DNA of 64,000 nt from Bog-473 sp963788125 (GCA_963788125.1 CAWBFN010000002.1:558001-622000), one strand, 5' to 3'; positions 16,954 to 25,871 are shown, counted from the stretch's first letter. Program-made: numbers and translations. The notes: a model not told the origin generated them from the letters alone.

Positions 16954-17763
16954 GTGCAAACCATCCGCTTCATCGGCGCCGGGCGCGCCGGGAGTTCGCT
17001 CGCCGCGGCCCTTTCTGCGCACGGCTGGAACGTGGTCGGTTTCCTCGGGCGGGGCGACGACCTCGCCGGCGCCGCCAGAGGAGTGGACGTGCTGGTCATC
17101 GCCACGCCGGACGACGCCGTGGCCGACGTCGCCGCAGCAGTGGCGCCCCACGCCGAGACGACGGTGGTGCATCTCTCGGGCTCGCTGGGACTGGGCGCCC
17201 TCGAGCCCCACCCGCGCCGCGCCGCCCTGCACCCGCTGATCCCGCTGCCCAATGCCGCGGTGGGTGCCGCCCGGTTGGCCTCGGGAGTGACGTTCGCGGT
17301 GAGCGGGGATGTGGTGGCCCGCACGATGGCCCGTTCCCTCGATGGGCGGGTGGTCGAGGTGGCCGACGCGGATCGCGCCGTCTACCACGCCGCCGCGTGC
17401 ATCGCCGCCAACCACGTGGTGGCTCTGCTGGGCCAGGTCGAGCGGGTGGCCGCGTCGGCCGGGCTGGATCTCGAGGCCTTTCTCCCCCTCACCCGGGCGG
17501 CGGTGGACGACGTGGCGGCGCTGGGTCCGCAGCGGGCGCTGACCGGGCCGGCGATGCGCGGCGACTGGGACACGCTGAGCCGGCATCTCGACGCGCTCCC
17601 GGACCGCGAACGGGCCGGCTACCAGGCGGGCGTGGCCCTGGCCACCCGGCTGGCCGCATCGAGCGGATCGACCGATCCGGGCCGGCCCACCGATCCGAGA
17701 CGGCCCACTGATCGGGCCCGGCCCACCGATGTGGCCCGGCCCAGCGCGCCGGTGGCGGTGTAG
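16954..17763 (+). CDS. Rossmann-fold protein with DUF2520 domain, upstream of panC
   Basis: 269 residues, GTG start at 16954 with AAGGAGG nearby. The N-terminus R-F-I-G-A-G-R-A-G-S-S-L is a dinucleotide-binding loop; the C-terminal part is helical like 6-phosphogluconate or ketopantoate reductases. This DUF2520 family is often found directly before panC, suggesting an NADP-dependent role around pantoate, but no activity is established to my knowledge. The last 30 residues are unusual: four tandem T-D-x-x-R-P units encoded by an exact 18-bp period. Confidence 0.8.
   Translation: MQTIRFIGAGRAGSSLAAALSAHGWNVVGFLGRGDDLAGAARGVDVLVIATPDDAVADVAAAVAPHAETTVVHLSGSLGLGALEPHPRRAALHPLIPLPNAAVGAARLASGVTFAVSGDVVARTMARSLDGRVVEVADADRAVYHAAACIAANHVVALLGQVERVAASAGLDLEAFLPLTRAAVDDVAALGPQRALTGPAMRGDWDTLSRHLDALPDRERAGYQAGVALATRLAASSGSTDPGRPTDPRRPTDRARPTDVARPSAPVAV
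17671..17742 (+). repeat. Intragenic 18-bp tandem repeat (four units, TDxxRP)
   Basis: Four adjacent 18-bp units (17671-17688, 17689-17706, 17707-17724, 17725-17742) start with AC(C/T)GAT and end with CGGCCC. They encode T-D-P-G-R-P, T-D-P-R-R-P, T-D-R-A-R-P and T-D-V-A-R-P. Being a multiple of three, unit gain or loss keeps the reading frame of the host gene. Confidence 0.85.
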
Positions 17764-17766
17764 GCC

Positions 17767-18705
17767 ATGCGCGTGGTCACCACCGCAACGGGCTGCCACG
17801 AGCTGTTGCAGCAGGCCCGGGCCACCGGCCGCACGGTGGGCCTGGTGCCGACCATGGGTGCCCTGCACGCCGGCCATGTCTCCCTCATGACCCGTGCCCG
17901 GGCGGAGTGCGAGGTCGTGGCGGTGAGCATCTTCGTGAACCCCCTCCAGTTCGGTGATCCCGACGACATCGCCCACTACCCCCGCACGCTCGAGTGGGAC
18001 CTGGCCGTGTGCGCCAAGGCGGGCGTCGACGTGGTCTTCGTGCCCTCGGTGACCGAGATGTACCCTGACTGGCCGGAACCGGTCTCCACGACCGTGTCGG
18101 TGCGGGGCGTCAGCGAAGGATGGGAAGGGGCCTCGAGACCGGGGCACTTCGACGGCGTGGCCACGGTGGTGGCGAAGCTGTTCTCCATCGCCGGGGCGTG
18201 CCGGGCCTACTTCGGGGAGAAGGACTACCAGCAGCTGGCGGTGGTGCGTCAGATGTCGGCCGACCTCTCCCTGCCCGTCGTCGTGGTGGGCTGTCCGATC
18301 GTGCGCGAGTCGGACGGGTTGGCGCTGTCGAGTCGCAACGTCCGCCTCTCGGCCGAGGAGCGGTCGGCGGCCGTGGTGCTGTCGCGGGCCCTGGGCACCG
18401 GCCGCGGGTTGCTCGATGGGGGCGTGCGCCTCTCCTCCCTGGTGGCCGAGGCCATGGGCCGGGTCGTGCACGACGAGCCCCTGGTGCGCCTGGACTACGC
18501 GGCGGCCGTGCGGGCCGGGGACCTCGTGGCCTGCGAGGTGATCGACGATCCGGCGTCGGTGCGCCTGCTCATCGCCGCCGAGGTCGGCCCGGTCCGGCTG
18601 ATCGACAACTGTGCCGGAGCCATGGTGGCGCCGGCCGGCGTGGCGGCGGTCGCCCACGGCGGGCGGGCCCGGCGTCCCGGTCACCGGCTGGAAAAGGTCG
18701 GCTGA
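17767..18705 (+). CDS. panC: Pantothenate synthetase
   Basis: 312 residues from ATG 17767. It condenses pantoate with beta-alanine using ATP. The HIGH-like motif is L-H-A-G-H in M-G-A-L-H-A-G-H, followed by F-V-N-P-L-Q-F, Y-F-G-E-K-D-Y-Q-Q and S-S-R-N near residue 198. Followed after 3 bp by panD, which supplies beta-alanine, so substrate and enzyme genes are co-expressed. Confidence 0.96.
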   Translation: MRVVTTATGCHELLQQARATGRTVGLVPTMGALHAGHVSLMTRARAECEVVAVSIFVNPLQFGDPDDIAHYPRTLEWDLAVCAKAGVDVVFVPSVTEMYPDWPEPVSTTVSVRGVSEGWEGASRPGHFDGVATVVAKLFSIAGACRAYFGEKDYQQLAVVRQMSADLSLPVVVVGCPIVRESDGLALSSRNVRLSAEERSAAVVLSRALGTGRGLLDGGVRLSSLVAEAMGRVVHDEPLVRLDYAAAVRAGDLVACEVIDDPASVRLLIAAEVGPVRLIDNCAGAMVAPAGVAAVAHGGRARRPGHRLEKVG

Positions 18706-18708
18706 CCC

Positions 18709-19101
18709 GTGCGTCGCCGCATGATGAAGTCGAAGATCCACCGCGCCACGGTGACCGATGCGAACCTGCACTACATCGGGTCGGTCAGCGTCGACACCGA
18801 GCTGATGGCGCTGGCCGACATCCTCCCTTACGAGCAGGTCGCGGTGCTCGACATCAACAACGGGGCACGCTTCGAGACGTACGCCATCGAGGGGGATCCG
18901 GGGCAGATCTGCCTGAACGGCGCCGCCGCCCGGCTGGTCGCGCCGGGCGACACGGTGATCCTGATCACCTACGCCGAGTACGAGCGGGAGGAGCTCTCGA
19001 CCTACGCACCGCGGGTCGTGCACGTCGACGCGCACAACCGGGTCATCGATGAGGTCTCGGCCCGTTTCGACTCCGAGCTCGCCCTGAACGAACGACCGTG
19101 A
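18709..19101 (+). CDS. panD: Aspartate 1-decarboxylase proenzyme
   Basis: 130 residues from GTG 18709. It makes beta-alanine from aspartate using a pyruvoyl group formed by self-cleavage at G24-S25 (Y-I-G-S-V). With this start the cleavage serine is residue 25, exactly as in E. coli PanD, which supports GTG 18709 over the ATG at 18721. K9, Y22, Y58-like and N-N-G-A-R-F-E-T-Y segments are also conserved. Stop overlaps the nadB start (GTGA). Confidence 0.95.
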   Translation: MRRRMMKSKIHRATVTDANLHYIGSVSVDTELMALADILPYEQVAVLDINNGARFETYAIEGDPGQICLNGAAARLVAPGDTVILITYAEYEREELSTYAPRVVHVDAHNRVIDEVSARFDSELALNERP

Positions 19102-20746
19102 GCACGGCGGCCCGGCCCGGGCCGTTCAGCGTGCTGGTCCTGGGCAGCGGGGTGGCGGGGCTCTCCGCCGCCGTGCGGCTGGCGGGACCGGCCGCCGGGC
19201 GGGGATCGGCACCCTCGCTGGGGGTGTTGACCAAGGGCGCCCTGTCGCAGTCGGCCACCCGCTGGGCGCAGGGAGGCGTCGCCGCCGTGCTCGGTGGCGA
19301 CGAGGACTCGACCGATCTGCACCTGGCCGACACCCTGGCCGCCGGGGCCGGGCTCTGTGACGAGGAAGCGGTGCGGGTTCTGGTCGACGAGGGGCCGGGC
19401 CGGGTGCACGAGCTCATCCGGCTGGGGGTGGAGTTCGACCGGGAGGCCACCGGCCTCTTGTCGCTGGCCCGGGAGGGCGGGCACTCCCGTCCGCGGGTGG
19501 TCCATGCCGGCGGCGCGGCAACGGGGGCCGAAGTCGAGAGGGCGCTGGTCGATGCCACCTATCGGACGGCGAGCGCGGTGCTGGAGGGGTGGTTCGCCCT
19601 CGATCTCCTGGTTGAGGGCGGGCGCTGCGTCGGCGTGCTGGCGCTGCCGCCGCACGGTGCCGCCGTCGAGGTGCGGGCCGACCACGTGGTGCTGGCCACC
19701 GGCGGAGCGGGACAGCTCTTCTCGGTCACCACGAACCCACCGGAATCGACGGGCGACGGCGTTTCCATGGCCCTGCGGGCCGGGGTGCCGACCGCCGACG
19801 TCGAGTTCGTCCAGTTCCACCCGACGGCGCTGCACCATCCGGCCATGCCGCGTCCGCTGCTCTCGGAGGCGCTACGCGGCCATGGTGCGTTGTTGCGAGA
19901 CGCCGCCGGGGAGCGGTTCGTCGACGAGCTGGCCCCCGCGATGTGGTCAGCCGGGCCATGGCGGCCCGCATGAGCCAGCAGGGGACCGACCACCTCTGGC
20001 TCGATGCCACCGCGCTGGAGAGGTTCCCGCAGCGCTTTCCCACCATCGCCGCGTCGTTGACCTCCATCGGCCTGGACCCCGAGACCGACTGGCTCCCCAT
20101 CGCTCCGGCGGCTCACCACCTCTCGGGTGGCGTGGTGACCGACCTGTGGGGTGCCACCGCGCTGCGCGGCCTGTGGGCGGTGGGCGAGGTGGCCTGCACC
20201 GGCGTGCACGGGGCGAACCGGCTGGCGTCGAACTCCCTGCTCGAAGGGATGGTCTTCGGCGCCCGCCTGGCCGAGCGCATCGCCTCCCCCCACAACGATC
20301 CCGAGCCGAGCGGGGCCCTGCGGGCCATCCTCGGGGGCACACCGCTCGACGGCATCGGGTGGAGTGCGGTGGCGGACGTGCCGCGCCAGTGGACCCCGGA
20401 GATGGCCGGGCCCACCGGGTCGCCGTCCCCGACGCCGTCCGACGTGGCCAAGCTCCGTGACTCGCTGCAGCGGGCCATGACCGGCGGGGCCGGGGTGGTC
20501 CGCAGTGCCGGGTCACTGGCCCAGGCGGCACGGTCCGTCGCCGAGGTGTCGGCCGCCCTCGGCGATCGGAGGGCGTCGGTCGCCGCCGGAGAGCTGGGCA
20601 ACCTCGTGCAGCTGGCCGGGGCCCTCCTGGCCTCGGCCGAAACCCGCACCGAGAGCCGGGGCGCCCACTCCCGGAGCGACTTTCCCGCCACCGATCCCCG
20701 CTGGCGCAGGCGCCAGGTACATGGCGCCGCCGCCCCGGCTCCATGA
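19098..20746 (+). CDS. nadB: L-aspartate oxidase (single-base frameshift at 19933-19937)
   Basis: A flavoprotein that oxidises aspartate to iminoaspartate, the first step to NAD. The N-terminal V-L-G-S-G-V-A-G-L-S-A is the FAD-binding loop; A-T-R-W-A-Q-G-G, H-S-R-P-R-V and F-H-P-T-A-L follow. The frame beginning at GTG 19098 ends at 19973, while the C-terminal third (T-D-H-L-W-L-D-A-T, H-H-L-S-G-G, G-A-N-R-L-A-S-N-S-L-L-E) continues in another frame to 20746. Adding one C to the five-C run at 19933-19937 restores the conserved L-A-P-R-D-V-V-S-R-A junction. About 549 codons when repaired, a normal length. No nadA lies in the window. Confidence 0.85.
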
Positions 20747-20759
20747 GCCCACCGACTCC

Positions 20760-21668
20760 ATGAGCCGGCCCGCGGGCGACGATCCGCCGCCGTCCGTCGG
20801 CGGAGTGGTCAGCGGAGTCGTCAGCGAAGCCGTGACTCGGGCCCTGGCCGAGGACCTCGGGGCGGACGGCGACCTGACGGCGGCCCTCCTTCCCGAGGGC
20901 GCCAGGGCGCACTTCGCCCTGCGGGCCCGCCGGCCCGGCGTCCTGGCCGGCCGGGAGTGTGCCACCGAGACGTTCCGTCAGGTGAGCTCCACTCTCGAGC
21001 TGTCCTGGTGGGCCACGGACGGCGACGTGCTGGAGGCCGGGCAGACGGTGATGGAGGTGACCGGGCTGTTGCGGCCCATCCTCACCGCAGAGCGCACGGC
21101 GTTGAACTTCCTGGGCCATCTGTCGGGCATCGCCACGTGGACGGCGCGCTACGTCACCGCGGCGCACGCCCGCAATCCCGACGTGCAGGTGCTCGATACG
21201 CGCAAGACCACTCCGGGCCTCCGGACACTGGAGAAGGCAGCCGTCCGCGCCGGGGGCGGGGTCAACCACCGCTCCAGCCTCTCCGAGGCCGTGCTCGTGA
21301 AGGACAACCATCTGGCCGGGGTGACCATCACCGAGGCGGTCGCCCGCGCCCGGGCCCTGTGGCCCGGGCGCGTGGTGCAGATAGAGTGCGACACGCTGGA
21401 CCAGGTGGCCGAGGCGGCGAAGGCGGGGGCAGACGCCCTGCTCTTCGACAACATGACACCGGCCCGGGTGGCCGAGGCCGCCGCGCTGGCCCGGGCCGAG
21501 GCGGCCGGGCCGATTTTGACGGAGGTGTCCGGGGGCGTGACGCTGGAGACGATCGGCGACTATGCCGCGGCGGGGCCGGACCGCATCTCGGTCGGCGCAC
21601 TGACCCACTCGGCCACCGTGCTCGATCTGGGACTCGATCTCATCTGGCGTGACACCGAGGGGAGCTGA
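20760..21668 (+). CDS. nadC: Nicotinate-nucleotide pyrophosphorylase (quinolinate phosphoribosyltransferase)
   Basis: 302 residues from ATG 20760. It converts quinolinate and PRPP to nicotinate mononucleotide. Motifs: E-D-L-G-A-D-G-D-L-T, A-E-R-T-A-L-N-F-L-G-H-L-S-G-I-A-T, D-T-R-K-T-T-P-G-L-R, G-G-G-V-N-H-R and L-F-D-N-M-T-P. Complete. Lies 14 bp after nadB and 3 bp before coaX. Confidence 0.95.
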   Translation: MSRPAGDDPPPSVGGVVSGVVSEAVTRALAEDLGADGDLTAALLPEGARAHFALRARRPGVLAGRECATETFRQVSSTLELSWWATDGDVLEAGQTVMEVTGLLRPILTAERTALNFLGHLSGIATWTARYVTAAHARNPDVQVLDTRKTTPGLRTLEKAAVRAGGGVNHRSSLSEAVLVKDNHLAGVTITEAVARARALWPGRVVQIECDTLDQVAEAAKAGADALLFDNMTPARVAEAAALARAEAAGPILTEVSGGVTLETIGDYAAAGPDRISVGALTHSATVLDLGLDLIWRDTEGS

Positions 21669-21670
21669 TC

Positions 21671-22531
21671 GTGCTGCTGGCGATCGATGTGGGGAATACC
21701 GAGACGGTCATCGGGCTGTACGCGCGCGACGAGGTCGACGCCGGCACCGTCCTCGAGGAGAACGTCGGCGTGGGCATCGGCACCGAGACCGATCCGACCG
21801 CGCCCCGTGGCCTGACGCACCACTGGAGACTCTCGACGGTGCCGACCCGCACCCCCGATGAGCACGCCGTGCTGCTGACGCAGCTCCTCGACCTCGAGGG
21901 GCTCGATATCGCCGCATCGGTCACGGGGATCGCCGTGAGCTCGTCGGTGCCGCACGTGACGGCGGAACTGCGGCAGATGGCGACCCGGTGGTTCTCCCGG
22001 GTGCCCTGCGTGGTGCTCGGGCCGGGAACCAAGAGCGGCATGCCCATCCTGTACGACAACCCCAGGGAGGTCGGGGCCGACCGGGTGGCCAACGCGGTGG
22101 GGGCCTTCGATCTCTACGGCGGCCCCTGCGTCGTCGTCGACATGGGGACGGCGACCACCGTCGAGGCGATCAGCGCAGCCGGGGAGTACCTGGGTGGGGC
22201 CATCGCCCCGGGTGTGGCGATCAGCTTGGAGGCGCTCTACCAGCACGCCGCCGCGCTGCGCCGCGTGGAGATCTCCGAGCCCCGCCACGTCATCGGGCGG
22301 TCGACGGTGGAGTCGATCGAGTCGGGCACCCTCTACGGCTTCGCCGCCCAGGTCGACGGTCTGGCGCGGCGGTTCATGGAGGAGCTGGGGCCGTCCGCGG
22401 TGGTGGCCACCGGCGGGTTCAGTTCGCTCATCGCCCCGCATTCGGACACCATTGAGCACGTGGAGCCATGGTTGACACTGCACGGACTGCGCATCGTCTA
22501 CGAGCGCAACGTGTCCGGTGGCACCGGGTGA
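21671..22531 (+). CDS. coaX: Type III pantothenate kinase
   Basis: 286 residues from GTG 21671. It phosphorylates pantothenate, the first committed step to CoA. The phosphate-binding L-A-I-D-V-G-N-T-E, the P-R-E-V-G-A-D-R segment and V-V-D-M-G-T-A-T-T are intact. Between the first two strands there is an extra stretch of about 20 residues (roughly 19-42) before the H-H-W-R-L strand, longer than the usual short turn. Follows panC/panD upstream, so vitamin B5 synthesis and its activation share one operon. Confidence 0.93.
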   Translation: MLLAIDVGNTETVIGLYARDEVDAGTVLEENVGVGIGTETDPTAPRGLTHHWRLSTVPTRTPDEHAVLLTQLLDLEGLDIAASVTGIAVSSSVPHVTAELRQMATRWFSRVPCVVLGPGTKSGMPILYDNPREVGADRVANAVGAFDLYGGPCVVVDMGTATTVEAISAAGEYLGGAIAPGVAISLEALYQHAAALRRVEISEPRHVIGRSTVESIESGTLYGFAAQVDGLARRFMEELGPSAVVATGGFSSLIAPHSDTIEHVEPWLTLHGLRIVYERNVSGGTG

Positions 22532-22544
22532 GCCTGCCACGACC

Positions 22545-22602
22545 GGGCAACCGGCCATGAGCGAGGGCAACCGGCCATGAGCGAGAGCCGGCCATGAGCG
22601 AG
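22545..22602 (+). repeat. Triplicated start-codon segment before lysS, forming two overlapping mini-ORFs
   Basis: GGGCAACCGGCCATGAGCGAG occurs at 22545-22565 and again at 22565-22585; its 15-bp core CCGGCCATGAGCGAG recurs at 22588-22602. The three ATGs (22557, 22577, 22594) are in three different frames. The first encodes MSEGNRP and stops in an ATGA overlap with the second; the second encodes MSESRP and stops in an ATGA overlap with the lysS start. No strong Shine-Dalgarno precedes any copy. Confidence 0.85.
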
Positions 22603-24009
22603 AGCGACACGGTGATCCCCTACCGCTTCGCGCGCACGCACGACGCCGCGCAGGTGGTCGAGGAGTGGTCGGGCCTGGGTCCGGGCGAGGAGTCCGGTGA
22701 CGTCGTCGGGGTGGCCGGGCGGCTCATGCTGTCGAGGCCACAGGGCAAGCTGGCATTTGCCGAGCTGCGTGACGCGTCGGGCTCGGTACAGCTCTTCGCC
22801 CTGTCCGCCGTGACGTCCCGCTTCGACGAGTTCGTCCGTCTCAACCTCGGTGACTGGATCGGCGCCACCGGCGAGGTCGTGCGCACGCGGCGCGGCGAGC
22901 TCTCCGTCAAGGTGGACCAGTGGGAGTTGCTGGCCCGGGCCCGGCGGAACTTCGGCGACAAGTGGCGCGGGGTGGCCGACGTCGAGACCCGCTACCGCCA
23001 GCGCGAGGTCGACCTGTGGGCCAACGAGCGCACCCGCCAGCTACTCGTGCTGCGGAGCACGGTGGTCCAGGCGCTACGCCAGCGGTTGTGGGCCGCCGGC
23101 TTCGTCGAGGTGGAGACGCCCATCCTCCACCCCATCGCCGGGGGCGCGGCCGCCCGACCGTTCGTGACCCACCACAACACCTTGGACATGGACCTCTACC
23201 TCCGCGTGGCCCCCGAGCTGTACCTCAAGCGGCTGGTGGTCGGCGGGTTCGACAAGGTGTTCGAGATCGGTCGCAGCTTCCGCAACGAGGGCATCTCGCC
23301 CCGTCACAACCCCGAGTTCACCACCTTGGAGCTCTACCAGGCCTACGCCGACTACCACGACACGATGGTCGTCTTCGAAGAGCTGGTGGCCGGCGTGGCC
23401 CTCGACGTCCTGGGAACGACCGTGTTGTCCTACGGCGGGCGCACACTGGACCTCACCCCGCCGTGGCGCCGGGCGACGCTGTCGGAGTTGATCGCCGAGG
23501 CGACCGGCCACGCCCTGAGCGTCCGGACGCCCCGCGACGAACTGGTCACGGTGGCCACCGAGGTCGGCATCGCCGTCGACGACGGGTGGGGACCGGGGAA
23601 GATCCTGCTGGAGATCTACGAGAAGACGACCGAGGGCGGGCTGTGGGGGCCGGTCTTCGTCATCGACTATCCGGCGGAGGTGTCGCCGCTGGCCCGGCGC
23701 CACCGCGACGGGCCCGATCTGGTGGAGCGCTACGAACCGGTGGTGGCGGGGCGCGAGCTGGGCAACGGGTTCAGCGAGCTCATCGACCCCGACGACCAGC
23801 GCGCCCGCTTCAGCGAGCAGGCGGCCCGGCACGCCGCCGGGGACGAAGAGGCCTCGGAGATCGATGAGGAGTACCTACGGGCGCTCGAGTACGGGCTCCC
23901 CCCGACGTCGGGGTTCGGGCTGGGCGTGGACCGCCTCTTGATGCTTCTGGGTGATGTCACCAACATCCGCGAGGTGATCGCCTTCCCGACGCTGCGGCCC
24001 GAGCGTTGA
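22594..24009 (+). CDS. lysS: Lysyl-tRNA synthetase, class II
   Basis: 471 residues from ATG 22594. An N-terminal OB fold is followed by the class II core: motif 2 in F-R-N-E-G-I with N-P-E-F-T-T-L-E-L-Y-Q-A-Y-A-D-Y, and motif 3 in G-F-G-L-G-V-D-R-L-L-M-L. It charges tRNA-Lys. Slightly short at the N-terminus compared with E. coli but complete in the core. Two short ATGA-linked reading frames precede it, created by a duplication of its own start. Confidence 0.95.
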   Translation: MSESDTVIPYRFARTHDAAQVVEEWSGLGPGEESGDVVGVAGRLMLSRPQGKLAFAELRDASGSVQLFALSAVTSRFDEFVRLNLGDWIGATGEVVRTRRGELSVKVDQWELLARARRNFGDKWRGVADVETRYRQREVDLWANERTRQLLVLRSTVVQALRQRLWAAGFVEVETPILHPIAGGAAARPFVTHHNTLDMDLYLRVAPELYLKRLVVGGFDKVFEIGRSFRNEGISPRHNPEFTTLELYQAYADYHDTMVVFEELVAGVALDVLGTTVLSYGGRTLDLTPPWRRATLSELIAEATGHALSVRTPRDELVTVATEVGIAVDDGWGPGKILLEIYEKTTEGGLWGPVFVIDYPAEVSPLARRHRDGPDLVERYEPVVAGRELGNGFSELIDPDDQRARFSEQAARHAAGDEEASEIDEEYLRALEYGLPPTSGFGLGVDRLLMLLGDVTNIREVIAFPTLRPER

Positions 24010-24025
24010 CCGGATGCGGATGCCG

Positions 24026-24322
24026 TCAGCTCGGCCGGACGAACTCGTCGCAGAACACCGCGAAACCCTCGGTGTTGTCGAGCCGGTGCCGCAGCACGGC
24101 CTGATACTCGGGAGACTCGTACCAACGCCTGGCGGTCTCCTTGGAGTCGAAGCGGAGGACCACGGTGACCGGCGCCGGTTCGCCCTCGACCGGCTCGGAC
24201 GCGTAGTCGGCCACCAGGGTCTCGACTCCGTACGGTCGCAGGGTCTGCCCCGCCTGTCGTAGGTAGGCCTGGTAGGCCTCGGGGTCGGTGACCCGGTAGT
24301 TCAGGACGCAGTACGCGGTCAT
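24026..24322 (-). CDS. DUF1330 family protein (dimeric ferredoxin-like fold)
   Basis: 98 residues from the ATG at 24322; an upstream start at 24370 would add a segment without family similarity. The pattern Y-C-V-L-N-Y-R-V-T-D-P-E-A-Y near the N-terminus, V-V-L-R-F-D-S-K-E-T-A-R-R-W-Y and S-P-E-Y-Q-A-V-L fits DUF1330, a small alpha-beta barrel family of unknown function. It converges on lysS with only 16 bp between them. Confidence 0.8.
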   Translation of the reverse strand: MTAYCVLNYRVTDPEAYQAYLRQAGQTLRPYGVETLVADYASEPVEGEPAPVTVVLRFDSKETARRWYESPEYQAVLRHRLDNTEGFAVFCDEFVRPS

Positions 24323-24470
24323 GGCGCACAACCTGCCACAGCCGATCGACACGTGCACCGGTACGCGCACCGGTCGCTGACACTCTCCTCACAGCTTCCT
24401 CACATTTGACCGGCACAGTGGGCACAGGCTCCATCCGGGGCTCAGGAGAGGGAAAAGGAAAGAGGAGCAC

Positions 24471-24845
24471 ATGATGGTACGCAAGGTCATCGCAGTGGCC
24501 GCGGTCTCGGGCTCGTTGGCTCTGGGTGCGGCCGGCATCGTGGGGACGTCCGGGGTTGCGGGGGCAACCACCCCGTCGACGCCCTCGTCGGCCACGCTGG
24601 CCACCCGGTGCGCCAAGGCCGAGAAGGTGACGACGCGCATCGAGGCCCTCGAGGCCAAGGCGCAGGCCTGGATACCCAAAGCCCAGGCCCGCGAGGCCAA
24701 GGCGACCGCCGCCGGCCACACCACGTTGGCCCGACGCATCGCCGCGCGCATCACCCGGGTGCAAAAGCGCGAGGCGCGGGGCAACACGCTGCTGGCCAAG
24801 ATCGCCGCCAAGTGCGGTACCGCGGGCTCGACCAGCACCGCATGA
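24471..24845 (+). CDS. Small secreted lysine/alanine-rich helical protein, unknown
   Basis: 124 residues from ATG 24471 (or 24474), preceded by AGAGGAG. A signal peptide spans about residues 1-32 with a likely cut after V-A-G-A. The mature part is almost all Ala, Lys, Arg and Thr with a regular E-A-L-E-A-K-A-Q pattern, suggesting one long amphipathic helix or coiled coil, and has two cysteines (about residues 47 and 114) that could bridge the ends. I recognise no family. The gene stands alone between two minus-strand genes. Confidence 0.7.
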   Translation: MMVRKVIAVAAVSGSLALGAAGIVGTSGVAGATTPSTPSSATLATRCAKAEKVTTRIEALEAKAQAWIPKAQAREAKATAAGHTTLARRIAARITRVQKREARGNTLLAKIAAKCGTAGSTSTA

Positions 24846-24896
24846 CCCCGGTACGGTTGCGCTCGGTCCGGACCCCGTCGGGCGCGACCGTGCGGG

Positions 24897-25871
24897 TCAG
24901 CCCGGCAGGTCCATGAGAAGCTCGGCGGCCAACTGGGACAGGCCGTCCCGTAGTGCGGGGTTGGCGATCCACGAGGTCGCCACCCGGGCCCGCTCGACGT
25001 AGGTCTGGGCCTCGGTCACCGCGGCACCGATGCCCGACGAGGCGGCCACGATGGCACACGCCTTCTCGCGTTCGGGTTGGCCGAGCGGCCGTCCGAGCAG
25101 CGCCCGCAGATCCGGTCCCGAATCGGGATCGGCCAGGGCGACCAGGGCGGGCAGGGTGTAGATGCCCTCGGCCAGGTCCTGTCCGGCCGGTTTGAGCAGC
25201 TCCCCGTCGGTCGCCGTGATGTCGAGAATGTCGTCGCGGATCTGGAACACCATGCCGAAGCAGTGCCCGTACTCGGTGAGGGCATCGACCTCAGCGGTGG
25301 GGAGCCCTCCGGTCAGCGCCCCTATCCGGCACGAGGTCGAGGTGAGCGCCGCCGTCTTCCCGGCGATCGCCGTGAAGTAGGCGGCGTGGGTGCGGTTGAT
25401 CTGGTAGGCCGAGCGCACCTCGGCGACCTGTCCCTGGCAGAGGAGCCCGAGCGTGTCGGCCAGCAGGGTGGCGGCCTCGGGGCCCAGGCTGGCGGCGATG
25501 GCGGCCGACCGGGCCAGCAGGTAGTCGCCGGCGACGATGGCCACCAGGTTGCCGAATCTGCTGTTGACGCTTTCCACGTTTCGCCTGATCGTGGCCTCGT
25601 CGATCACGTCGTCGTGGTAGAGGGACGCCAGATGGACGAGCTCCACCGCCACCGCTCCCAAGAGGTCCTCATGGGTGGCCTCACGCTCGCCGCCCGTGGC
25701 GGCGGCCAGGGCCAAGAGGGGTCGGAGGCGCTTTCCACCTGCGGTGATGAGGTGGGTGGTCACCGAATCGAGGAAGCCCTCCCCGGTCAGGACCATATCG
25801 GTGAGCAGGGGCTCGACCCGCCGCAGGCCCTCCTCCAGGAGAGGCAGATCGAGGGCCTCTGATGCATTCAC
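24897..25871 (-). CDS. Trans-isoprenyl diphosphate synthase (polyprenyl synthetase)
   Basis: 324 residues. First Asp-rich motif D-D-V-I-D at 87-91 followed by R-R, second D-D-I-L-D at 213-217, and G-G-K-R-L-R-P near residue 45 for IPP binding. It elongates allylic diphosphates. The small residues before the first motif (L-A-S-L-Y-H) suggest a long-chain product such as the menaquinone side chain, but chain length is not certain. Transcribed away from clpC across a 183-bp gap. Confidence 0.9.
   Translation of the reverse strand: MNASEALDLPLLEEGLRRVEPLLTDMVLTGEGFLDSVTTHLITAGGKRLRPLLALAAATGGEREATHEDLLGAVAVELVHLASLYHDDVIDEATIRRNVESVNSRFGNLVAIVAGDYLLARSAAIAASLGPEAATLLADTLGLLCQGQVAEVRSAYQINRTHAAYFTAIAGKTAALTSTSCRIGALTGGLPTAEVDALTEYGHCFGMVFQIRDDILDITATDGELLKPAGQDLAEGIYTLPALVALADPDSGPDLRALLGRPLGQPEREKACAIVAASSGIGAAVTEAQTYVERARVATSWIANPALRDGLSQLAAELLMDLPG

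Noticed and set aside
17671..17742. CRISPR-like array
   Set aside because: The repeats are adjacent 18-bp coding units with no spacers and lie inside a gene.
25077..25862. Long plus-strand open frame opposite the polyprenyl synthase
   Set aside because: High-GC shadow; its translation has no domain, while the minus strand has both Asp-rich motifs.
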